DNA of 64,000 bases from Streblospio benedicti (taxonomy: Eukaryota > Annelida > Polychaeta > Spionida > Spionidae), in assembly GCA_019095985.1 (NCBI GenBank), contig CM032662.1, positions 6,742,693-6,806,692 on the forward strand. The letters run 5' to 3'. Position numbers and translations under genes: made by a program. Below the pieces are notes generated by a model. The model worked only from the letters and a program-made list of their open reading frames with translations. It ran no database searches and was not told where the DNA came from. Positions 35,830-46,024 of this stretch are shown in pieces. The stretch's first letter is position 1; each line of letters begins with the position of its first letter.

Positions 35830-36442
35830 GTAGGGTAACGTAACCAGTTTTCGGCACTCTAAGGGGCGAAAACTGAAATTATGTCTACAAATATACACTT
35901 TAATATCCTTTTGTCTGTATGATGAGAACACTAGAACCAATATATAGTTATAATGTTATGAGTAAAGATAATCATATGGATGACTTATTGACAAAAACAA
36001 TTCTAACTGTGATTTTAAATTCTGGCCAATATTCGGCCATCTACCTAGACTCATCAAAACCATGAATTTTTAAATAAAGTCTTCCAATTCTCAGTATTAC
36101 ACAAACAACTCGGAATTCTTCGATTTGCACATTCATCCAGAACAAAATATTTAGAAATCATTTTGATTTTAGAAGATTGTAGGAAGGTCATAAACTAAAG
36201 CCTATAGGGGCCGAAATCTGTCAGGCATCTTTAGCTCTGCATGACACGGACCTTACAGAATCTATGTAATTGTTGTGTTGTGGCCTTAAGGAAAGTTCTT
36301 TATGAAAATATGTTATGATCATGGTGAAGGACTGTTGTTTACAGATTATAATTCAATTTATTGTAGAAATCCACGTCATTTGAATGGAAAACATTTAGAG
36401 GGGCCGAAATCTGAGGGCCAATTTCTGGTTACGTTACCCTAC
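35830..36442. mobile_element. 613-bp non-autonomous DNA transposon
   Basis: GTAGGGTAACGTAACCAG at 35830-35847 is perfectly inverted at 36425-36442; a subterminal GGGGCCGAAA motif also recurs. TA dinucleotides flank GGGTAACG on both sides, fitting a TA target. No coding capacity. Confidence 0.8.
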
Positions 36443-36717
36443 ATGCATCTCAATAAAGCTAATCGCCAAAATCTGTTACAAAAATGTTCATTCATGAAAG
36501 CATAAAAACCATGGAGTTATCAATAGTAGACAGTGACTCTAATTTCAATCTTACCGTCTCATGTAAATGAAGTAATGAAAATATGAACCAAAAATATCTC
36601 TGACAAAAATATTATCCCCGTACAATAGATACAATAGTAAATGGTTGTTAATGATTCACATACTGTAAATAGTACATTTTAATATGGCAAATGTAAATAT
36701 GATGCAAGCCATAACAT

Positions 36718-36800
36718 TTAACCCACGACCAGACCGGACCAGGAATCAAACCCATGGCCTTCTGATCATAAGTACAACTCCCTATCCAGTCGGCTGCAGA
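36718..36800 (-). repeat. Possible tRNA-derived SINE fragment
   Basis: On the minus strand GGTTTGATTCCTGG resembles a tRNA B box, preceded by GGATAGGGAG and ATGATCAGAAGGCC like a tRNA body. No proper tRNA fold is evident. Confidence 0.35.
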
Positions 36801-37098
36801 AGTAAAGCACTACATTGGAATACATGTACGCATTGCGTTACATTTTTGAATAAATTTTGCTTTCCAAGATGAAGGAATTATTGCAAATACAGAGTAATAA
36901 GATTTTTTGGAACAATTGAACATCTCCAGGAAAAGGCAAACGATGTCTAATCAATCAAGACGTTAAAAGAAATTATAAGGATTATTTCAGAAAATTACTT
37001 TCGCAATAATAAGATAATATGAACCCTGTCTTAAATATATGTTTCAATTTCACCTATTATTTTGTTGTTGTTGATTACTTCTGCTTATCGAACTAAAG

Positions 37099-39191
37099 AA
37101 GTTTTGTACATCATTGCAGAAAATCAGCTTCCTGAACCTCAGCAAATTTCCAAAGATCTTTGGACATCATCTTCCCTTGACATTGATTCTACACAACCAA
37201 GCGTCGATTCTGCTTCCCCACCGGTGGTAATACACACAGAGATCAAAAGTGAACCTTATGTACGGCGGAAGTTGAGTGTTATTTGCCATCATTGTGGAGC
37301 AATATCTTCTTCTACGACACATCTTATCACTCATTTTCGCTCTCAACACTTGAAGCAATTTTTACTATGTCATATTTGTGGACTGAAGCTAAAGGAAGAT
37401 AGTAACCGAAAGAAACATTTCGTAAGGATCCATAAAGGACCGAAATCATTCAGTTGCAAAGCGTGTGGTACAAGTTACGGAACTTATAGGTTCATGCATG
37501 AACACCAAGTAAATGTGCATAATTATAATCCCATGGCGATCTGCAGGCTATGTGTAAAGGGATTTAATACTAAAGAAGAAAAAGATCTTCATGAAATGAC
37601 ATTTCATCCAGGTTTACCAGAAAGTAATGAAGTACTTGTGATGAATATGAACAAATTTTTCATTGAAAAAGATGAGAAATTAGTTTTATGCAAACATGGA
37701 CAACTGGGAGTAAATACTGATGATAATGCTTTGTATGAAATTGAAGAAGAAATAGAAACAGTAGATGATGTTTTCTTTGTGCCATCTACGAAAGAAGCTG
37801 ATGAAGAAATGCATACGCAAATTAGAAAAGGTGGAAATAAGAAGTTCGAGGAAGAGAATCCACTAAAAAGGAAAATAGGGGCACTTGAGTTTGGTAATGA
37901 TATGGGAATTTCAAACGAAACAAAGCAGATTGCTGAAACACAAGTAACTGATTACGTTGAGCATGATAGTAACGTGGTTTTGAATTTTGAAGAAAGTTAT
38001 GAACGAAAAAACACTAAAAGAGTGAAAGTCCCTATGAAAGAAATGAGAAAATTAAAGGCACAAAATCGTAAAATATTGAAATATTCACAGACGAAAAACT
38101 TTTTGTGTGACCAGTGCGACAATAGTTATAATAAACTGTCCAGCTTGAATAAGCACAAGTTAGCAGAACATGACCGTCAGGTAGTTTTGTGTCATATATG
38201 TGGCAAAGCGGACAAATGTAAAGGCAATAGGAAAAAACATTTCAATCACAGTCATAAAGGGCCAAAGGAATTTGAATGCAAGAATTGTTCAATGTGTCTT
38301 TCTTCATGGCCGTATATGTATCTTCATCTGAAAGAAACTCATGGTTTCGGTAAGCTAGCGGTTTGTCGATTATGTGCTGAAGGATTCGAAAGTGCGGACG
38401 AAAGAGTTAAACATGAAAAGGAGATGCATCCCATGTTGCCTGAGATAAGAGAGGATCTTGTTGTACATGTGAATGAGACATTTATTGAGGAAACACCTGG
38501 AAAATATGTGCTATCTACTACTGTTACACGTAGGCGGAAGAATGTCGGGATTTCTAGGATAAAAAAAAATTCAGATAATGAAAGTGCGAAATGCGAAGGT
38601 GGTCCTAAAAAAAGAAAAAATGCCAAAGATAAAACTAATTCTAAAGCTACCTCTAAAAGAGCAAAGCGTTTAAAGAGTGAAGCAACCAATTCAAATGAGC
38701 AGAATCACAAAAGGATGAAATCAGAGAATAGAAGTGTTAAATGTGATCAGTGCGAGTTTACTTATACTTCTCAAAATGCTTTAATGCGTCACAAGAGAGC
38801 AGTTCATGAACATGTCGTGTATTTGTGTCATATATGTGGCAAAGCGGACAAATGCAAAAGTAATTGGAAAAAACATTTCCTTCGCGGCCATAAAGGCCCG
38901 ATGGAATATCAATGCAAGAAATGTTCCTTGTCATTTGCAACATGGGGAAATGTGTATCTTCACCTAAGAGAAACTCATGGCTTTGAAAAACTGGCCGTTT
39001 GTCGATTATGTGCTTCAGGATTTCAAAGTGTTGAGGACAGAGTTGATCATGAAAAGGAGATGCATCCCATGTTGCCTGAGTTAAAAGAAGATCTTCTGGA
39101 ACATGTTAATGAACCTTTTGTTGAGGAAAGTCCTGGAAAATATGTTTTGTGTACTACTGTGAAAACTAGGAGAAAACAAGTTGATATTTGA
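37099..39191 (+). CDS. Class II zinc-finger terminal exon g, three 4-finger blocks
   Basis: Acceptors AACTAAAG (37098) or ATCATTGCAG (37119), both phase 1; TGA at 39189-39191; about 697 codons, the longest. The start reads EVLYIIAENQLPEPQQ, then IKSEP, a sumoylation-type motif. Block 1 has VICHHC, LLCHIC, FSCKAC, AICRLC. The linker carries ETVDDVFF, IAETQV and DSNVVLNF. Block 2 has FLCDQC, VLCHIC, FECKNC, AVCRLC, with tail ETPGKYVLST. A lysine-rich stretch (possible nuclear signal, KKRKNAKDK) leads to block 3: VKCDQC, YLCHIC, YQCKKC, AVCRLC, tail ESPGKYVLCT. Thus the C-terminal block has been duplicated once more than in e, f, h and j, giving twelve fingers. No start codon sits at the acceptor. 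Confidence 0.9.
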
Positions 39192-40169
39192 ATGTCAAGC
39201 ATTTTTTCTATCACTGTTGTTTGATTTTAGTATTCCTTTACCACAGAGCTTTTTAATCCATTTAGATATATTGTTTTCATTTTTTGTTTTCAGTGTTAAT
39301 TCTTGTATCGTTTTCATTTGTATCTAGTGTGAATTCACATTCCAAAACCAATTCAGTTAAAAATCCCGCATATTCCATATAACTTGTCATAATAGGATGA
39401 AAATGATGGAAATAGTGTATAGATCTTTTTAAGAAAGTGCCCAAAATACTCCACTTATATTAACTTCACAATAGTGTGGGCGGCAGTTACAACAACTTGA
39501 CAATCACATTGGCAGATGTGGAGGACATTGTGCTATTGAGAATAGTTGTTGTAAAATGTATATATATTTCTGTTGTTGTTGCTTGAATAATAAACGTTAT
39601 AGACTGTTTACTTCTTCTATCATATGTTCAACTCAATAGTGATCACAGTTCTCAAATACTATTTTTGTATTCCAATTATGTTTAAGATTTATAAATCTTA
39701 TCGTGATCAAGTAAAATCATCATCTAATCAGCATTTAATCACACTTTTTTATACTTGATTTATTAATTAATAAATGCCACATAGACATGACTACTAATTT
39801 ATGTATCATCATGTTTACTTGTTAAAACTACCAAATTAGAACATCTAATGCACTAGCCTATTGAATCACGGATGAAAGTGTTGTGAAATGGATTATTGGT
39901 TATCGAAGTTTGTATTGGCCAGGATACGAATATCTAATCGAGGTCCATATAGGGGTGGCCCCTCTGAAAAACACCAGCCCCTGACAGCGCAAAATGTTGC
40001 TGAATCTAAATAATGAAGACAGAGTTGACATAAATATGACATTATTATTCTAAATGCAATGCATATTTCTTTGCAACATTTTTTAATATTTGAGAACTAA
40101 TTACATGATGTAGTTTTGATTAATAACTTTGTGTGTCTATTTAAAGGAATTTTGTGTAAATCATTGCAG
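39192..40169 (+). other. 3'UTR of exon g and intron before exon h
   Basis: AT-rich; no exon or defined element beyond the poly(A) signal. Confidence 0.5.
39589..39594 (+). promoter_or_regulatory. Poly(A) signal of exon g
   Basis: AATAAA about 400 bases after the stop. Confidence 0.5.
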
Positions 40170-41598
40170 AAAATCCACCGGAGCTTGAGAAATGTACACA
40201 AGTTGATCGTGAGTCGTCTGTTCATTCCATGTCTGAGCCATTGGTAATCAAGACGGAGCCAACTGAAACAAAACACAAGAAAAAACGGCAGATTGGCTTC
40301 ATTTGTGATCAATGTGGAGCGATTTTCAGTAATAAACAAAAGTTCTCATATCATCTTCGTGTACATTTCAAACAGTTTGTGTTATGTCATATTTGTGGAC
40401 GCAAATCACCGAGTGATCATAACCGAAAGAGACATTTCGTTGACGTCCACAAAGGACCAAGATCATTCAGTTGCAAAGCATGTGGTACTAGTTATGGATC
40501 GTGGAGAACGATGTACGAACACCAAGTTAGTGTGCATAACTATGATGCAATGGCTGTCTGCAGGTTATGTGTAAAGGGATTTGATAGTGCTGAACAAAAA
40601 GATTTGCATGAAATGACGTTTCACCCAGGGTTACCTGAAACTAATGAAGTATTACTAAAGCATATTGATAAATTTTTCATCGAAAAAGATGGAAAATTAG
40701 TGTTATGTAAATATGGAGACTTGAAGCAAAATGCAACTGCAGCTGTAAATGTAGAAACAGAAACCATTGATGATATATTTTTTGAACCACCCGTTGTGCA
40801 AACTGTTTCTAAAGAGGAGAGAAAACAAAAATATGATGATAACAGAAAACAAAAAAGGATGTTAAAACAGTATGGTATAACTGATGATATGGAAATATGT
40901 GAAGAAACTGTGAAGTCCAAAAACAAGAAGGACATTGGTGAGACCGAAGTTTGTGATCATGGTTCAGCTACCGATAGCAATGTTGTTTTGAATTTTAGCA
41001 AACGTTTACCACCTAAAAGCTTTAAAAGAAAAAGGGATGAGGCTCAACACATAGACAAATCAAATAAAAAAGAAATAGAAAGATATCTTTGCAGAGTTGT
41101 AACTTCAAATGTGATCAGTGCGGCCGGTGTTATAGTACTCGTAGTACTTTAAGGCAACACCAGCAAATTCATAATCGTCTAGTGTGTTTGTGTCATATAT
41201 GTGGCAAGGCAAGCACTGGTAAAAATAATAGAAAACAACACTTCATTCATTTCCATAAAGGCCCAAAGGAATTTGAATGCAAGGAATGCTTCTTGGCATT
41301 TGCAACATGGCCGAATGTGTATCTTCACCTAAGAGAAACTCATGGTTTCGGTAAATTGGCCATTTGTCGATTATGTGCTGCAGGATTTCAAAGTGTTGAA
41401 GACAGAGTTGATCATGAAAAGGAGATGCATCCCAAGTTGCCCGAGTTAAGAGAAGATCTTCTGGAACATGTGAATGAACCTTTTGTTGAGGAAACAAAAG
41501 GAAAGTATGTGCTATCTATTGCTGCTGCAAAAAATAGGAAGCATGGCACTCCAAGGATAAGACAAATTCCAAATGATGACAGTGAAGCAGTAAAATAA
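40170..41598 (+). pseudogene. Class II zinc-finger exon h, frameshifted in this assembly
   Basis: The acceptor AATCATTGCAG (40169) gives phase 1 (ENPPELEKCTQ...); the upstream acceptor used as an option in e-g is out of frame here because of one extra base. Block 1 is intact (FICDQC, VLCHIC, FSCKAC, AVCRLC; tail HPGLPETNE), as are IKTEP, ETIDDIFFEP and DSNVVLNF. Near 41085-41095, just before block 2, the frame shifts by one base; in the first frame a stop follows at about 41150. The rest of block 2 (FKCDQC, CLCHIC, FECKEC, AICRLC, tail ETKGKYVLS) is intact in the other frame to TAA at 41596-41598. A recent inactivation, a single-block product, or a sequencing error are all possible; the undamaged second half favours a very recent change or an error. 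Confidence 0.75.
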
Positions 41599-41915
41599 AA
41601 TGTACACAAGTAGAAAACTATTATATCTTTATCATCTGCAACTGTTGAAAGAAACTGGAAGTTAGATACTGTTTGAATGTTAAAAGGAGTGTCTTGTCAC
41701 ACTATGGTTGCTGTCACATCTGTTCAGATGCTAGTGTTGATGCTCTGAAAAAGGGTCGACATGATTTAAGGAAAGGGAAATCATTTGATGTCCATTTTTA
41801 AACACTTTCAGATACACGTATGCCCTTATTGTAATTTCTAACTCTTTGTTGAATTTATTGAGCCGTATGAATGTCCAAGAGATGGAAATTTATGATGAAT
41901 GTTATTTTGATATGA

Positions 41916-41921
41916 AATAAA
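41916..41921 (+). promoter_or_regulatory. Poly(A) signal of exon h
   Basis: AATAAA about 320 bases after the last stop. Confidence 0.5.
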
Positions 41922-42245
41922 CAATTTGTTACTTCTTGATTAGTTAAAAGTTATAAAAAAAATCTTGATTTTTTATTTTACTATGCATTGATAATACTTC
42001 TAATTGCTGATTTACCAATCATAGTATTTTTTTCATATCCACTCAATGTCTGTAATCAAATAGCTAAGTTTTTAAAGCTGTATAGGATCAACACAGATCC
42101 TATAGTTTGTTCTGTTGCCTACACAGGCAGGTCAAGTTGTTTGTGGTGTAGGGATCACACTGCTTTTTAAAAGTAAAAAGAAAAATAGATTCTTTTGACA
42201 TTGCCAATCAAACTCGATATACATATCTTGTTGACTTCTCACTTA

Positions 42246-42574
42246 GGGAACGATCATAAATAATGATACCGGGGCGGGGGGTGGGGGTGGGGTCATCCAA
42301 AAGGTGGGGGGTCGTCCAACTTTTCTGATTCCTATTGGGGGCATCGCTGAACTTTTTTTTATCACACTACGCTATATTTTTTCAAATATTTTGTTGTAGC
42401 AATTGTCAAAAAATGCAATGACTAAAGAACTTTTGCTTTAGCTGGGGGTGGGTTGGGTGGGAGGGGGGGTCACTCAACTTCTTAAAATGTTGATAGGGGG
42501 GTCGGTTAACTTTTTCTTAGAGCCCAAAAAAATGGACGAACCCCCCCCCGGTATCCTGATTTATGATCGTTCCC
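42246..42574. mobile_element. PIF/Harbinger-like MITE
   Basis: GGGAACGATCATAAAT at 42246 is mirrored by ATTTATGATCGTTCCC ending at 42574, with TTA on both flanks (42243-42245, 42575-42577), a TWA-type target duplication. 329 bases. The interior is a G-rich strand with runs such as GGGGGGTGGGGGTGGGG that could form quadruplexes. Confidence 0.8.
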
Positions 42575-43727
42575 TTATGTCACATGTTTCAATAGCCTTC
42601 ATCTGTTCCTGATAATACCATCACATCAATTTTATTTGAGCATGCGCTTGTAAAAGATATTTCATGATAATTGAAGATTATTTTTATTTTCATCACTTTA
42701 CGTACCAACTTCATGTTCATAATTCATTCCAAACTATACGAATGATAACAAATAAAACAAATCTTTTTGTAAAACTTTCTTCGTATTAAATAATCATCTT
42801 AGTTTAAAAAATAATCATCTTAGCTTTTTAACCATTCATAATGACCCCCAGATAGAAAAAGCTTGTTCAAAATACTAGTGTCTGGTTAAAGTATCTGGCT
42901 CCTGCCTACTAGACTGGTATATCAGTAACTTGATTTCAATCAAATCAAACTCCAGTTGCTCTCCAAGATCAAATTATGGAAAACATCTAGATATACTGGA
43001 CGAAAACTATGGCCTAGGCTATGGTGACATATATTTTATATATGGGACCCCACGACTGTGAAATAAGTCGGAGAGAATGTGATATTGTAAATGTTTTTTA
43101 AAAGCTTTTGATTACTTATTTATTTAAACAAGATTTCGATGAGGTGTTTTAAATTTGTTTCTATTATATCGCATTATAAAGTGTCAGTGAGCTTATGGAT
43201 ATTGCCACTAAATATTTGCATATTATAAACACAATAGCAATTTGTGGATGACACAGCTACTGGTGGTATATTAGAAAGGCCTCCATAAGATAAATTGTTT
43301 TGTGAGTCGAGATCACTTTAAGAACTTTTGATAATTTAAACATTAATTTGCTTCATGTCTGAAGGGTTGGTTCCTGTGACAAAATGGCTACACACTGTAT
43401 AATTAATAGTGAATGGTATTAGCCTCTGAATTTACAACACAACGAACAGATAAATTGTCATCACAAAAAGAAGACGAGTTATGTCAATCACGTGTTTTTG
43501 TAAACACTCTCTTTACTTTTGTCATTTTGTTAATGATGCTTGTATGTTTATAAATCAGCCACCATATAAAACAATATGAAAAAAAATCACAGGTGAATAA
43601 ATGAAATTTCTAAAATTAACAAAACACTGTCATGACTGCATCAAAATATATTGTGGATTCCTTCATTTATAGTTTTGTAATATGTGCGACCGAAATATCA
43701 TGAATATGGTGATTGTTCATTTTTCAG

Positions 43728-44346
43728 CTTCAACAGTGTCATCAGCGCATCAATGCAAAGAATGTAATCCCCCCAAAATGTTTGCGACAACATACAATTT
43801 AAAGCGGCATCTACATTCGGTGCATAAACCCTCAACAGGGTTCAAGTGTATTGCTTGTGGAAAAGAATGTCGAGATGAATTTCACCGCCGAGAGCATTAT
43901 AACAGCCGGCACGGAGGGATACAAATCCAGTGCGATAAGTGTACAAAAACATTCGCTACAAAATCGGGGCTCAGAGAGCACAAAAAATGCCATGAGAATG
44001 TTTACCGGTATGTGTGCGACATTGCGCAAAAGGATTCAATTACAAATCAGAATTTGACACACACTTGCGCCGGCATAATGGTGAGGAGCCATTTGCATGT
44101 GACCGATGTCTGAAGACCTTTAAGTCGATCTCTAATTTAAATGTCCACTTGCAAGTTTGTGGGAGGAAAGATAAGGAGTTTACTTGTTCGTCATGTCCGA
44201 AAAAGTTTTTAACAAAACATTACTTGTCTCAGCACGTAAGATATGTTCACCAGAAAGACAAGGTAGTATGTGACACTTGCGGGAAGGAATTTTCCCATCC
44301 ATCCTCTTTGAAGATGCATAAGCAAAGAAAACATAGTAAAGACTAA
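43728..44346 (+). pseudogene. C2H2 zinc-finger exon i, frameshifted in this assembly
   Basis: It opens after GTTCATTTTTCAG in phase 1 (ASTVSSAHQCKEC...). Three fingers (HQCKECNPP with extended spacing, FKCIAC, IQCDKC) are in the first frame. In the fourth finger, after YRYVC near 44010, one base is missing relative to exon a (YVCSTCGRGFNYK); the next frame continues HCAKGFNYKSEFD, then FACDRC (C2HC), FTCSSC and VVCDTC to TAA at 44344-44346. About 206 codons in all, class I, closest to exon a, although it sits among class II exons. No AATAAA is obvious in the first few hundred bases downstream. It is either a young pseudo-exon or an assembly error; the intact remainder points to a recent or artefactual change. 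Confidence 0.75.
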
Positions 44347-46024
44347 TTTATTTTTATTATTTGAATGGATTTCTTAAAAAGATTTTACAAAATATGATTT
44401 GAATAGTTTCTTTTTTTTATCAATTTTCACCTACGTGTATATATTTTCACATAGGTTAAATGGCTGATTTTAAAGTGATGTGGTTTTATGTTGAGTTATT
44501 TTGGAAGTAATAGCTGACTTGTGAAACATCAGTAGATTGCCTAAATTGTTCTGCTCATTTTTTGTTTTACATTGAAGACATTAATGTTTGTGTACACAAG
44601 TTTATTTTGTATGGAGTTTTCTTGTCAAGTTAATAGTTTTTTTAAGTCTTTATTTTCTCTAGTTAGAAAGTTTGCTGCTAAGTAACATTTGTATTTTTCA
44701 TACGTTGTTGAGCTGATAATACATAAAAGTTGAATGTTCAAAAATGTTCACTTTCGTTGATATGTCTATCTTTTGGGTGAATACTTTCAAATTATCATTG
44801 CAAAAACATGTAGATCTACATGTACGTTATATTGTGGTTGTTTATTACTTAACAAGATTTTGTCAGTGCACACAAATCTTTCTTTCAATCATAATAAGTG
44901 TATACTTTTGATAGGGTGAGAACATGATTGAAGTTAAGTTTGTATTTAAATTAAATCTTTACTTTCAACACAAGTCTTTTTCATAATTAGAACGGTTTGA
45001 AAATCTCCAGAATTTGTTTTTAGCTATTACAGACCAGTGTAATCTACATATAGAGTCTATGTATGAAGTCCATTGTAATATCTATTTTCCATTTTGATTG
45101 TACAGGGTTATTCAAATCAAATCGTTCAAGATTGACTGGTCCAGTTTATTTATTGAAATGTTACACTGTAAATTTATTTTGTTATAATTATTCTAGTCAT
45201 TTGTCAGTATGGAATTGAGGGAGAAATTTTATCAAAAAAGTTAGAATATTTTAGGCAACTGTACAGCTGGACTTGCTTATCTTGATCTTATGTATAACTT
45301 GAACATTTGTTTTACAAACTACTTTCATGTTCAACGTGAGTGGGTCTGACTTTGATATTGATTTGATTTTTAAAAAAGTTCTTGTATTCAAGAATGTAAA
45401 GAATATATTAGAATAAGTACATGTACATCATTTTACCTTTTGTTATTAATAGTATAAGTTATGAATTTTCCAGGTTAAAAACCATTATTAAATGGTATGT
45501 TTGCCAAAATCCTTTTCTTGTTCTTTTATTGGATGAGTAGTAGTCATATTGGCCATGGAATTTCATGTATATGATTACTTACCATTATGAATTTTGAGCA
45601 ATCTCTTCCACCCTTCTATGGACCTACCATTCAAATAGTACAGATCTGTTGATGAAAGCGGTGGATTTACTATGAGTAGTCATAGTTGTATGGTTTTTAT
45701 GCTTCCCAGAGTCTCAATATGACATTGGCGTAAATTGCATTAAATTGGCCTAGTAAATACAGAATTAGGAAAATAGCATTTAAAATTCACATCTTGGGTG
45801 GTTAAATCTTTACTGATGTTATTGGAGATCATGTTTTCACTAATTTTAGAGAAGTTAATACTTGTGACAAGAACAATAGCCTCACCAGAAAATATCTACT
45901 ATAAAGTTAGCAGTGCAAAATTATTTTTCTTCTCTTCCTTTTCACATGTTAGTTCAATTTGATATTATTTATTTATTCATTAGCTTACAGATTAATACTT
46001 ATAAACATTTGTACATCATTCCAG
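44347..46024 (+). other. Downstream of exon i and intron before exon j
   Basis: AT-rich, no exon, TIR or tandem repeat recognised. Confidence 0.5.

Larger units (their letters stand above)
34876..37098 (+). other. 3'UTR of exon f and intron before exon g
   Basis: It contains a TIR element (35830-36442) and a possible antisense SINE fragment (about 36718-36800). No exon is supported. Confidence 0.55.
41599..43727 (+). other. 3'UTR of exon h and intron before exon i
   Basis: It contains the Harbinger-like element 42246-42574 with G- and C-rich runs. Otherwise AT-rich, no exon supported. Confidence 0.5.

Noticed and set aside
36718-36800. A true tRNA gene
   Set aside because: Only a B-box-like word is clear; acceptor-stem pairing and a proper A box are missing.
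40938-41093. A 156-base intron (ATTG/GTGAGA to TTTGCAG) that might remove the frameshift in exon h
   Set aside because: Joining gives an immediate stop, and the corresponding exons e, f, g and j have no intron there.
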